Shown here: piece after piece, positions 47,277 to 57,040 of the stretch
Numbering within the stretch: the stretch's first letter is position 1
How the letters are laid out: every line of letters starts with the position of its first letter
Assembly: GCF_000282655.1 (NCBI RefSeq)
Contig: NZ_AKIV01000052.1
Location: forward strand, 1 to 64,000
Direction of reading: 5' to 3'
DNA from: Polaromonas sp. CF318
GTDB taxonomy: Bacteria; Pseudomonadota; Gammaproteobacteria; Burkholderiales; Burkholderiaceae_C
DNA: 64,000 bases
The notes under the pieces: generated by a model
The model's input: the letters and a program-made list of their open reading frames with translations, nothing else
Told to the model about the DNA's origin: nothing
Database searches by the model: none
Translations under genes and position numbers: made by a program

Positions 47277-47795
47277 ATGAACCTTCAATCCACTGATTTC
47301 GAGCTTTTCGGCGTGCCCCAGCGTTTCGCGCAGGATCGCGCCGCGCTGGACGCGCGCTGGAAGGACCTGCAGCGCGAGGCGCATCCCGACAAGTTCGCGG
47401 CCCAGGGTCCGGCGGCGCAACGTGTGGCCATGCAGTGGTCGGTGCGCATCAATGAGGCCTACCAGCGCCTGAAGGACCCGCTGAAGCGGGCGAGCTATCT
47501 GTGTGAGCTCAATGGCGCGCCCATCGACGCCGAAAAAAACACCGCCATGCCGCACGATTTCCTGGTGCAGCAGATGCAGTGGCGCGAAGCGCTGGATGAG
47601 GCCGAGACGGCCGAGGATTTTGAGGAAATCGCCTCGCGGGCCATGTCGAGTGGGCGCGAGAAGCTGTCAAAAATAGCGCAATTGCTGGACGTGGACAGGG
47701 ACTTTCCCGCCGCCGCCCGGCAGGTCAGAAGCCTTATGTTTATTGAGCGCTTTGCCAGCGAGGTCGATGCGCGCATCGACCTGCTGGGACAATAG
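47277..47795 (+). CDS. hscB: Co-chaperone HscB (DnaJ-like, Fe-S biogenesis)
   Basis: 172 residues. The J-domain holds the HPDKF motif (REAHPDKFAAQGPAAQ), and the C-terminal three-helix domain (MQWREALDEAETAEDF to the end) binds IscU. It stimulates HscA ATPase. The last base of the TAG stop is also the first base of the inverted-repeat element downstream, so insertion occurred exactly at the gene end. Confidence 0.96.
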   Translation: MNLQSTDFELFGVPQRFAQDRAALDARWKDLQREAHPDKFAAQGPAAQRVAMQWSVRINEAYQRLKDPLKRASYLCELNGAPIDAEKNTAMPHDFLVQQMQWREALDEAETAEDFEEIASRAMSSGREKLSKIAQLLDVDRDFPAAARQVRSLMFIERFASEVDARIDLLGQ

Positions 47796-48064
47796 GAACC
47801 TGTTCAATGTCTTTTTGGAGTCGCACAAGTACCTTTTCGGGATGGGACGCAAGGCGCGGTGCACCGCCAATAGCTAGGCTATTGGCAAGCGCCGCAACGC
47901 CGCAGACCGCCCGACAAGGCACTTGCCCGAAGGGTTGGAGTGAAATCGGGCGATTGGACGCCCCGGCCGCTTGCATGGGCATCAGCCCATGCGGCGCATC
48001 CGAAGCATCCACTCATCCCGATTGCACTCCAATGCGATCTCCAAAAAGACATTGAACAGGTTCC
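47795..48064. mobile_element. 270-bp MITE-like inverted-repeat element between hscB and hscA
   Basis: The ends are nearly perfect terminal inverted repeats of about 31 bases (left from 47795, starting GGAACCTGTTCAATG; right ending at 48064, CATTGAACAGGTTCC), differing by a single added base. Inside are further inverted repeats: CCAATAGC-TAG-GCTATTGG near 47868, GCATGGGC-ATCA-GCCCATGC near 47973, and a nested pair around TTGGAGTGAAATCGGG (47934) and CCCGATTGCACTCCAA. No coding frame is convincing. It ends 32 bases before the hscA start. Whether it is mobile or a folded mRNA element is not known. Confidence 0.72.
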
Positions 48065-48096
48065 AAGGCATTACAGAAAAAGTACGACAAGCACGC

Positions 48097-49959
<1,863 letters not shown>

Positions 49960-49973
49960 TCCGACTGACAACC

Positions 49974-50312
49974 ATGCCCATCATCAAAATACTGCCTCAC
50001 CCCGAATACTGCCCGCAGGGCGCTGAAATCAGCGCGCCGGCTGGCACCTCGATCTGCGAAGCCCTGCTCGACAACAAGATCAACATCGAGCACGCCTGCG
50101 ACTTGAGCTGCGCCTGCACGACCTGCCACGTTGTTGTGCGAGAGGGCTTCAACTCCCTCAACGAGCTCGACGAAAGCGAGGAAGACCTGCTGGACCGCGC
50201 CTGGGGCCTGGAGCCCAATTCGCGCCTGAGCTGCCAGGCCGTGCTGGCCCAGACCGATGTGACGGTGGAAATACCCAAGTATTCGATCAACCACGCCAAG
50301 GAAAATCACTAG
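49974..50312 (+). CDS. fdx: [2Fe-2S] ferredoxin of the isc operon
   Basis: 112 residues. Adrenodoxin-type ferredoxin that feeds electrons to IscS/IscU. Cluster ligands are C42-x5-C48-x2-C51 and C88-type in SRLSCQAVL; C46 is an extra cysteine near the cluster. It starts MPIIKILPHPEYCPQGAE. It follows hscA by 14 bases and ends the operon; no iscX is seen. A diverged copy of the dispersed repeat begins right after its stop. Confidence 0.97.
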   Translation: MPIIKILPHPEYCPQGAEISAPAGTSICEALLDNKINIEHACDLSCACTTCHVVVREGFNSLNELDESEEDLLDRAWGLEPNSRLSCQAVLAQTDVTVEIPKYSINHAKENH

Positions 50313-50386
50313 TCCCCACGCTTGCCACTGCGTGTGCTGCTCTGCTCCCGAGGGGGGCACATTTTTCCTTGGGACGGCCCGGCGGA
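50313..50386. repeat. Dispersed GC-rich intergenic repeat, copy 3 (diverged, reverse orientation)
   Basis: Reading on the plus strand, TCCCCACGCTTGCCACT and CTCCCGAGGGGGGCAC are the reverse-complement counterpart of the end and middle of copy 1, followed by GGCCCGGCGGAAAA. It begins directly at the fdx stop codon. Divergence is higher than between copies 1 and 2. Confidence 0.6.
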
Positions 50387-50423
50387 AAAATATCCACTGA
50401 CTCAGCGCGGCGATAATCGGGCC

Positions 50424-51131
50424 ATGCGCCAAATCGTTCTTGATACCGAAACCACTGGTCTTTCCGCCGAAAACGGCGACCGCATCATCGAAATCGGCTG
50501 TGTGGAGCTGGTGGCCCGCAAGCTCACCGGCAACAACCGCCACTTTTACCTGAACCCCGAGCGCGACAGCCATGAGGACGCGCTCAAGGTCCACGGCATC
50601 AGCAACGAGTTCCTGAAGGACAAGCCCAAGTTCGCCGCCGTGGCTGACGAGCTGATGGAATACCTGCAGGACGCCGAGATCATCATCCACAACGCGCCTT
50701 TTGACGTGAGCTTCCTCAACAAGGAGCTGGAACTCATAGGCCGGCCGCCCATCAAACACTGCGTGGCCAAGGTCACCGACAGCCTGATGATGGCCAAGGA
50801 GCTGTTCCCGGGCAAGCGCAACTCGCTGGACGCCCTGTGCGACCGGCTGGAAGTCGACAATTCCGGCCGTACCCTGCACGGCGCCTTGCTGGACGCTGAA
50901 TTGCTGGCCGACGTCTACATCAACCTGACCCGCGGGCAGAACGCACTGGTCATGGACGTGGGCGACACCACCCAGGAAGGCGACAACAACGTACCTCAGA
51001 TAGACCTGAGCGTGTTTGAACTGCCTTTGCTCGCGGCCAATGAGCAGGAAGCCGCCGAACATGAGAAGTTGCTGGCCGGGATCGACAAGGCCAGCAAGGG
51101 AAAAACAGTCTGGCGCGCCCTGGCGGCTTGA
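50424..51131 (+). CDS. dnaQ: DNA polymerase III epsilon subunit (3'-5' proofreading exonuclease)
   Basis: 235 residues. The DEDDh exonuclease motifs are present: VLDTETTGLS (D7, E9), HNAPFDVSFLNKEL (D near 100), and HGALLDAELLADVY. The C-terminal tail after VFELPLLAA corresponds to the alpha-subunit-binding region. ATG 50424 is used because it gives the family start MRQIVLDTETTG. It lies between the repeat and the tRNA gene. Confidence 0.96.
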   Translation: MRQIVLDTETTGLSAENGDRIIEIGCVELVARKLTGNNRHFYLNPERDSHEDALKVHGISNEFLKDKPKFAAVADELMEYLQDAEIIIHNAPFDVSFLNKELELIGRPPIKHCVAKVTDSLMMAKELFPGKRNSLDALCDRLEVDNSGRTLHGALLDAELLADVYINLTRGQNALVMDVGDTTQEGDNNVPQIDLSVFELPLLAANEQEAAEHEKLLAGIDKASKGKTVWRALAA

Positions 51132-51180
51132 GCTGAAACGCAATTCCGGGGACGGGCCGGAAAATCGGCCCAAAACACCA

Positions 51181-51186
51181 TATAAT
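51181..51186 (+). promoter_or_regulatory. -10 element of the tRNA-Val promoter
   Basis: A perfect TATAAT is 16 bases before the tRNA 5' end. The -35 region at the right distance (about 51158-51163) is poor, so activity may depend on other elements. Confidence 0.55.
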
Positions 51187-51202
51187 CGTAGGCTGACCGA
51201 TA

Positions 51203-51277
51203 GGGCGGTTAGCTCAGGGGTAGAGCACTGCATTCACACTGCAGGGGTCGCAAGTTCGAAACTTGCACCGCCCACCA
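51203..51277 (+). tRNA. tRNA-Val (anticodon CAC)
   Basis: The cloverleaf is complete: acceptor stem GGGCGGT/ACCGCCC, D-stem GCTC/GAGC, anticodon stem CTGCA/TGCAG with loop TTCACAC (anticodon at 51235-51237), T-stem GCAAG/CTTGC with TTCGAAA, and an encoded CCA end. It reads GUG valine codons. Confidence 0.97.
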
Positions 51278-51290
51278 GAATTTGACGAAG

Positions 51291-51323
51291 AAAAAGGCCA
51301 AGTCTTGCGACTTGGCCTTTTTT
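51291..51323. terminator. Terminator after tRNA-Val, probably bidirectional
   Basis: AAAAAGGCCAAGTC pairs with GACTTGGCCTTTTTT around TTGC. A- and T-runs flank the stem, so it can stop both the tRNA transcript and the convergent PIN-PhoH transcript. Confidence 0.95.
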
Positions 51324-51349
51324 CATTGGGACGCTGTTTTTTCGTGGGT

Positions 51350-53029
51350 TCAGAGCACTTCGCTCGCGAAATCAGCCAGGCGCGAACGCTCGCCGCGTGC
51401 CAGCGTGATGTGCCCGCCATGCGGCCAGCCCTTGAAGCGGTCGACGGCAAAGGTCATGCCCGAGGAACCTTCGGTCAGGTAAGGCGTGTCAATCTGCGCC
51501 AGGTTGCCCATGCAGATGATCTTGGTGCCCGGGCCAGCCCGTGTGATCAGCGTTTTCATCTGTTTGGGCGTCAGGTTTTGCGCTTCGTCGATGATGACGT
51601 ACTTGTTCAGGAAGGTACGGCCGCGCATGAAGTTCATGCTTTTGACCTTGATGCGTGAGCGGATCAGCTCGTTGGTGGCGGCGCGGCCCCATTCGCCCGA
51701 GCCGCTGTCGGTCTTGCCCAGCACTTCCAGGTTGTCGTCCAGCGCGCCCATCCAGGGGCCCATTTTTTCCTCTTCGGTGCCCGGCAGGAAGCCGATGTCC
51801 TCGCCAACGCTGACCGTGGCCCGTGTCATGATGATTTCGGTGTAGCGCCGGTCGTCGAGCACCTGCGTGAGGCCGCTGGCCAGCGCCATCAGCGTCTTGC
51901 CGGTACCCGCCGTGCCCGCCAGCGTGACGAAGTCCACTTCCGGGTCCATCAGCAGGTTCATGGCGAAATTCTGCTCGCGGTTGCGCGTGGTGACGCCCCA
52001 GACGGCATTTTTGAGATGGTTGTAGTCCTTCAGGGTCTTTAGCACCGCGGTTTTGGCCCGGATTTCCGTCACGCGGGCATACAGGGGCGGCTCGCCGGGG
52101 GCCTCAAAGAACACGAACTGGTTGATCAGCAGGCTGCCCACGATGGGGCCGGTGATGCGGTAGAAGGTGTGGCTGCCTTGTTGCCAGCTTTCGATGGTCT
52201 TGCTCTGGCGCGTCCAGAAGTCCGCCGGCAGGGCCAGCGAACCGGAATACAGCAGGTCGCCGTCTTCCAGGGTTTTGTCGTTCTGGTAGTCGTCGGTGGC
52301 CAGGCCCAGGGCGCGTGCCTTGACGCGCATATTGATGTCCTTGGACACCAGGACCACCTCGCGCGGCGCATATTCCTTGCGCAGGGCCTCGACCACGCCC
52401 AGGATCTGGTTGTCGGCCTTGCCCTGCGGCAGGCTCATGGGCAGCGTGTAATCGAGCGGTTTGGTCTGGAAAAACAGGCTGCCGCCGGCTTCGGGGTGGC
52501 CGGTGGTGTCCAGCTTCAAGCCCTTGCCGATATCGGCGCCCTGGGCGCCCGCCAGCGCGTCCAGCGTGCGGCTGGTCTGGCGGGCGTTGCGCGCCACCTC
52601 GGTCATGCCCTTTTTGTGGCCGTCGAGCTCCTCGAGCACGATCATGGGCAGGAAAATGTCATGTTCCTCGAAGCGGAACAGGCACATCGGGTCGTGCATC
52701 AGCACGTTGGTGTCGAGCACGAACAGCTTGGCCGGGCCCGTGCGTTTGGGCTTTTTCGGCTTGGCCGGCTCGGGCAGGGCGATGCTCTCTTTTTTGCGGC
52801 TGTTCGCGGGGGTTCGGTCAGGGTGGGCGGGCTCCTTGCCCTTGAAGGCCACCGGATGGCTGCCTTCTCCCGCCGCGCGGCTGTCAAACAGGTCCATTAC
52901 CGGGGGCTTCTGGGCGGATTCGGTGCGCTCCGATTTCCGGGCGACTTTCGAAGGGGAGCGGGCAGGCGCGTCGAGCGCATCAGGCGAGAGCAGGGCGGCA
53001 CGTTTGGTCGGGGCGGGGGGGAGGGGCAT
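51350..53029 (-). CDS. PIN-domain/PhoH-family ATPase fusion
   Basis: 559 residues. A basic, low-complexity N-terminus (about 1-95) is followed by a PIN nuclease-like domain (KLFVLDTNVLMHDP, acidic residues of the active site) and a C-terminal PhoH P-loop ATPase/helicase domain (LAGTAGTGKTLMALASG; ATVSVGEDIGFLPG; VIIDEAQNLTPKQMK). This PIN-PhoH architecture is sometimes compared with PhoAT toxin pairs and with RNA helicase/RNase activity. The tRNA terminator lies downstream. The start at 53029 is assumed; a later start is possible in the low-complexity part. Confidence 0.93.
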   Translation of the reverse strand: MPLPPAPTKRAALLSPDALDAPARSPSKVARKSERTESAQKPPVMDLFDSRAAGEGSHPVAFKGKEPAHPDRTPANSRKKESIALPEPAKPKKPKRTGPAKLFVLDTNVLMHDPMCLFRFEEHDIFLPMIVLEELDGHKKGMTEVARNARQTSRTLDALAGAQGADIGKGLKLDTTGHPEAGGSLFFQTKPLDYTLPMSLPQGKADNQILGVVEALRKEYAPREVVLVSKDINMRVKARALGLATDDYQNDKTLEDGDLLYSGSLALPADFWTRQSKTIESWQQGSHTFYRITGPIVGSLLINQFVFFEAPGEPPLYARVTEIRAKTAVLKTLKDYNHLKNAVWGVTTRNREQNFAMNLLMDPEVDFVTLAGTAGTGKTLMALASGLTQVLDDRRYTEIIMTRATVSVGEDIGFLPGTEEEKMGPWMGALDDNLEVLGKTDSGSGEWGRAATNELIRSRIKVKSMNFMRGRTFLNKYVIIDEAQNLTPKQMKTLITRAGPGTKIICMGNLAQIDTPYLTEGSSGMTFAVDRFKGWPHGGHITLARGERSRLADFASEVL

Positions 53030-53069
53030 AGTGCTTAAAACTCTCTAAAAAAGAGGGGTTCCAGAAGCG

Positions 53070-53101
53070 AAAAAGCCGCCTTGAAACCAGGGCGGCTTTT
53101 T
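53070..53101 (-). terminator. Terminator of the bcp transcript
   Basis: AAAAAGCCGCC pairs with GGCGGCTTTTT around a ten-base loop. It lies after the bcp stop (53198) in its direction of transcription and before the PIN-PhoH gene. Confidence 0.85.
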
Positions 53102-53197
53102 CTTTTGGCGCAGTTGCGAAGGTCAACAGCATGAGTTCATTATGCACAACTCAAGTGACAGGGCAATCCTTTGTTGCTAACTGGCCTCAGTAGGGTT

Positions 53198-53674
53198 TCA
53201 GGCGGCTTTTTTGAGGGCCTTGACGGCCTTGAGCACGTCGTCCACATGGCCGGGCACTTTCAGGCCGCGCCATTCCTCTTTGAGCAGGCCGTCGGCGCCC
53301 ACCAGGAAGGTGCTGCGCTCTATGCCTTTGACCTTTTTGCCGTACATGATCTTGTTCTTGACCACACCGAACATGTGGCACATTTTTTCCTCGGTGTCCG
53401 CGATCAGTTCGAACGGCAGCTCAAGCTTGGACTTGAACTCGTCATGGGACTTCATGTTGTCGCGGGAGACACCGAAGACCGTCGCGCCGGCCTTCACGAA
53501 GTCCTTGTAGCGGTCACGGAACTGCATGGCTTCCGTGGTGCAGCCAGGCGTGTTGTCCTTGGGATAGAAATACAACACCACGACTTTGCCGAGGTGGGAC
53601 TGGTTGGAAACCTTGATGCCGCCGGTGGCGATCGCTTCAAATTCGGGGAGTGGTTTATTGACGACGACTGCCAT
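53198..53674 (-). CDS. bcp: Peroxiredoxin, BCP/PrxQ family
   Basis: 158 residues. Thiol peroxidase that reduces alkyl and hydrogen peroxides. The peroxidatic cysteine is C45 in PKDNTPGCTTEA, with T42 and the distal arginine of SRDNMKSHDEF-like region. The resolving cysteine usually five residues later (C50 in E. coli BCP) is replaced by methionine, so the enzyme is probably 1-Cys type or uses another partner. ATG 53674 gives the family start MAVVVNKPLPEF. Confidence 0.92.
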   Translation of the reverse strand: MAVVVNKPLPEFEAIATGGIKVSNQSHLGKVVVLYFYPKDNTPGCTTEAMQFRDRYKDFVKAGATVFGVSRDNMKSHDEFKSKLELPFELIADTEEKMCHMFGVVKNKIMYGKKVKGIERSTFLVGADGLLKEEWRGLKVPGHVDDVLKAVKALKKAA

Positions 53675-53797
53675 ACTGAGTAGACCCTGACGAAAGTAGT
53701 TGTAATTGGCCGCGCCTTTTGACAACCGACCCGGGACGTCATCCCGGGATGTGGTGCCAAGTGCAACCCTAGATTTTACCCTGAAAGAGAGGTCATT

Positions 53798-54196
53798 TCA
53801 GGCTTCTGTTCCTTCTGTTTCAATCAGCAAGGCGGCAATCACCTGGCGGCCTTCACCCGCGAGGATGTTGTAGGTGCGGCAGGCCGCGAGCGTGTCCATG
53901 GTTTCAACGCCGATGCGTTGCTCCATCAGGGCGCGCAGAAACGCGGGGGGCACAAAGCGCAGGCGGGCGCCGCTGCCGAAAATCACAAGTTCGGGCCGGG
54001 TTTCGGCCAGCAGGGCGAAATGCGCCGCGGTGAGCTGCTCAAAGCGCGTGCATTGCCAGTCGAATTTTTCGCCGCGCGAGCCGATCACGACGCTGTGTTC
54101 GATTTTTTCGGCCACGCCCTCGCGCCCCAAACCCACCCAGCCGGGGCCGTAGCCGAGGATGGACTGGACGTCGAGGCGGTCTGGCTGAAGTTTCAT
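53798..54196 (-). CDS. Mth938-like domain protein (DUF498 family)
   Basis: 132 residues. A single Mth938 fold domain: SVVIGSRGEKFDWQ, then LLAETRPELVIFGSGARL, then a terminal MDTLAACRTYNILAGEGRQVIAALLIE segment. In eukaryotes the relative NDUFAF3 helps assemble complex I; bacterial members have no settled role. It is 124 bases upstream of bcp on the same strand; a CCCGGGA stem-loop (53731-53749) lies between them. Confidence 0.88.
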   Translation of the reverse strand: MKLQPDRLDVQSILGYGPGWVGLGREGVAEKIEHSVVIGSRGEKFDWQCTRFEQLTAAHFALLAETRPELVIFGSGARLRFVPPAFLRALMEQRIGVETMDTLAACRTYNILAGEGRQVIAALLIETEGTEA

Positions 54197-54396
54197 GCGG
54201 AAAGGGTCCGGGCGTTGTGAAGGCGTGGCGCGGCTGTGCGCGGGGGCTTGCGTGCGGCTGTTTTGCCAGCGAAAAGCCTCTTTTATGTGGTCAAATTATA
54301 GATTCCGCCCGAATTCCACGCCGCAATGTGCCGTATCGCCCCGGTTGCCAGCATGGTGAGCGGCGCGGCCCCCGTCCAAAGTCCTCTTAACGTTTC

Positions 54397-55620
54397 ATGA
54401 AACCGATCACCAAATCCGCCAAACTTGCCAATGTGCTGTACGACATCCGCGGCCCGATCATGGACGCCGCCAAGCAGATGGAGGAAGAGGGCCAGAAACT
54501 CATCAAGCTCAATATCGGCAACCTGGCGGTGTTCGGTTTTGACGCGCCCGAGGAAGTCCAGCAGGACATGATCCGAAACCTGCCCGCCTCGGCCGGCTAT
54601 TCGGACAGCAAGGGCATTTTTGCGGCGCGCAAGGCCGTGATGCATGAAACCCAGAAGCAGGGCATCAAGGGCGTCACGCTGGACGACATCTACCTGGGCA
54701 ACGGCGCGAGCGAGCTGATTTCCATGGCCACCAACGCCTTACTCGACGACGGCGACGAACTGCTGCTGCCGGCGCCCGACTACCCGCTGTGGACCGCCTC
54801 CACCAGCCTTTCGGGCGGCACGCCGGTGCACTATCGCTGTGATGAAAGCAATGGCTGGATGCCCAACCTGGACGATATCCGCGCCAGGATCACGCCCAGG
54901 ACCAAGGCCATCGTGGTCATCAACCCGAACAACCCCACGGGCGCGCTGTATTCCGACGAGCTGCTCAAAGGCATCATCGGTATCGCGCGCGAGCACGGCC
55001 TGGTCATCCTCGCCGACGAGGTCTATGACAAGGTGCTGTACGACGGCGCCAGGCACACGGCCATCGCCAGCCTGTCGACCGACGTGCTTACGCTGACCTT
55101 CAATTCGCTGTCCAAGAGCTACCGCTCCTGCGGCTACCGCGCGGGCTGGCTGGTGGTGTCCGGACCCAAGAAGCAGGCTCAGGATTACATCGAGGGCCTG
55201 AACATGCTGGCCAACATGAAGCTGTGCTCCAACGTGCCGGGCCAGTGGGCCATACAGACCGCGCTGGGCGGCTACCAGAGCATCAACGACCTGACCTGCG
55301 AGGGCGGGCGCCTGCGCCGCCAGCGCGACATGGCTTACGACCTCATCACCGCCATCCCCGGCGTCACCTGTGTCAAACCCAGCGCCGCGCTCTACATGTT
55401 CCCGCGGCTTGATCCCAAGGTCTACCCGATCAAGGATGATCGCCAGTTCTTCCTGGAGCTCCTCAAGGAGACCAAGGTCATGCTGGTGCAGGGCACCGGC
55501 TTTAACTGGGCCGAGCCCGACCACTTCCGCATCGTCTTCCTGCCGCATGAGGAAGACCTGCGCGAAGCCATAGGTCGCATCGCGAAGTTCCTCGAGAACT
55601 ACCGCAACAACCGAATTTGA
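54397..55620 (+). CDS. alaA: Alanine aminotransferase (AlaA-type)
   Basis: 407 residues. Class I PLP aminotransferase making alanine from pyruvate with glutamate. It begins KPITKSAKLANVLYDIRGP, contains NNPTGALYSDELL and the PLP lysine in NSLSKSYRSCGYRAGW, and ends FRIVFLPHEEDL; E. coli AlaA has 405 residues and the same order. The region to hom (82 bases) contains an 8-bp stem-loop. Aminotransferase, hom and thrC in a row place it with aspartate-family metabolism. Confidence 0.94.
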   Translation: MKPITKSAKLANVLYDIRGPIMDAAKQMEEEGQKLIKLNIGNLAVFGFDAPEEVQQDMIRNLPASAGYSDSKGIFAARKAVMHETQKQGIKGVTLDDIYLGNGASELISMATNALLDDGDELLLPAPDYPLWTASTSLSGGTPVHYRCDESNGWMPNLDDIRARITPRTKAIVVINPNNPTGALYSDELLKGIIGIAREHGLVILADEVYDKVLYDGARHTAIASLSTDVLTLTFNSLSKSYRSCGYRAGWLVVSGPKKQAQDYIEGLNMLANMKLCSNVPGQWAIQTALGGYQSINDLTCEGGRLRRQRDMAYDLITAIPGVTCVKPSAALYMFPRLDPKVYPIKDDRQFFLELLKETKVMLVQGTGFNWAEPDHFRIVFLPHEEDLREAIGRIAKFLENYRNNRI

Positions 55621-55646
55621 CCCTGTATTCGGCCCTTCTCTTTTTT

Positions 55647-55664
55647 CGCACCCCTTGGGGTGCG
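55647..55664. other. Perfect stem-loop between alaA and hom
   Basis: CGCACCCC-TT-GGGGTGCG forms an 8-bp stem but is preceded, not followed, by a T tract on the plus strand, so it is not a standard terminator for alaA. Confidence 0.45.
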
Positions 55665-55702
55665 GGCATCCAAGATCAACGTAAAGCAAGACCTCAGCGA
55701 CT

Positions 55703-57040
55703 ATGAAACCGACGAATTTGAGCCCCATCCGCGTAGGCCTTCTGGGCATAGGTACCGTCGGCAGCGGCACCTACAACGTATTGCAGCGCAACCAGGAAGA
55801 AATCCGCCGCCGCGCCGGCCGCGGCATTGAAATCACCATGGTCGCCGACCTCGACGTGGCGCGCGCCAAGGCGGCCGTCGGTGCGGGCGTGCAGGTGGTG
55901 GACGACGCGCGCAAAGTCGTGACCAGCCCCGACGTCGACATCGTGATCGAGCTCATAGGCGGCTATGGCATCGCGAAACAACTGGTGCTGGAAGCGATCG
56001 AAGCCGGCAAACATGTGGTCACCGCCAACAAGGCGCTGCTGGCCGTGCACGGCACCGAGATTTTCGCGGCGGCCCACCGCAAGGGCGTGATGGTGGCGTT
56101 TGAAGCGGCCGTGGCCGGCGGCATCCCCATCATCAAGGCGCTGCGCGAAGGCCTGACCGCCAACAGCATCCAGTGGATCGCCGGCATCATCAACGGCACC
56201 ACCAACTTCATCCTCTCCGAGATGCGCGACAAGGGCCTGGACTTCGACGTCGTGCTCAAGGAAGCGCAGCGCCTGGGCTACGCCGAGGCCGATCCCACCT
56301 TCGACATCGAGGGCGTGGACGCCGGACACAAGGTCACCCTGATGTCTGCCATCGCCTTCGGCATCCCGGTGCAGTTCGACAAGGCATATGTGGAAGGCAT
56401 CACCGGCCTGGCCGCGCAGGACATCCGCTACGCCGAGCAGCTCGGCTATCGCATCAAGCTGCTGGGCATCACCAAGCGCGCCGCCAACGGCATCGAGCTG
56501 CGCGTGCACCCCAGCCTGGTGCCGGCCAAGCGCCTGATCGCCAATGTGGAAGGCGCGATGAATGCCGTCGTGGTGCAGGGCGACGCCGTCGGCACCACGC
56601 TGTACTACGGCAAGGGCGCGGGCAGCGAGCCCACCGCCAGCGCCGTGATCGCCGACCTGGTGGACATCGCCCGCCTGCACACGGCCGACCCGGAACACCG
56701 CGTGCCGCACCTGGCCTTCCAGCCCGATGCGATGAGCGACCTGCCCGTGGTGCCCATGTCCGACGTCGTCACCAGCTACTACCTGCGCCTGAAAGTCGCC
56801 GACGAGGCCGGCGTACTGGCCAAGGTCACCGGCATCCTGGCCGGCGCGGGCATCAGCATAGACGCCGTGCTGCAGCGCGAGGCCGATGAAGTCGGCGGCG
56901 AAGGCTCCACCCACACCGACCTCATCATCCTCACGCACGATTGCGTGGAAGCGAAGATGAACAACGCCCTGGCGCAAATGCAGGCGCTGCCCACGGTACT
57001 GGCACCCATCACGCGCATCCGCAAGGAGGAGCTGGCCTGA
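55703..57040 (+). CDS. hom: Homoserine dehydrogenase
   Basis: 445 residues. Reduces aspartate semialdehyde to homoserine for threonine and methionine. N-terminal NAD(P)-binding domain with VGLLGIGTVGSGTY; the catalytic domain includes NGTTNFILSEM, EADPTFDIEGVDAGHK and a conserved Lys near there. The C-terminal ACT domain (about 365-440, LKVADEAGVLAKVTGILAGAGI) gives threonine feedback. Its stop overlaps the thrC start (TGATG). Confidence 0.97.
   Translation: MKPTNLSPIRVGLLGIGTVGSGTYNVLQRNQEEIRRRAGRGIEITMVADLDVARAKAAVGAGVQVVDDARKVVTSPDVDIVIELIGGYGIAKQLVLEAIEAGKHVVTANKALLAVHGTEIFAAAHRKGVMVAFEAAVAGGIPIIKALREGLTANSIQWIAGIINGTTNFILSEMRDKGLDFDVVLKEAQRLGYAEADPTFDIEGVDAGHKVTLMSAIAFGIPVQFDKAYVEGITGLAAQDIRYAEQLGYRIKLLGITKRAANGIELRVHPSLVPAKRLIANVEGAMNAVVVQGDAVGTTLYYGKGAGSEPTASAVIADLVDIARLHTADPEHRVPHLAFQPDAMSDLPVVPMSDVVTSYYLRLKVADEAGVLAKVTGILAGAGISIDAVLQREADEVGGEGSTHTDLIILTHDCVEAKMNNALAQMQALPTVLAPITRIRKEELA

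Noticed and set aside
51350..53029. A toxin-antitoxin locus built around the PIN-PhoH protein
   Set aside because: The fusion protein is a common housekeeping architecture, and no small antitoxin gene lies beside it.
53731..53749. CCCGGGA hairpin between the Mth938-like gene and bcp as a terminator
   Set aside because: The stem is perfect but no T tract follows on the coding strand, so it is not counted as a terminator.
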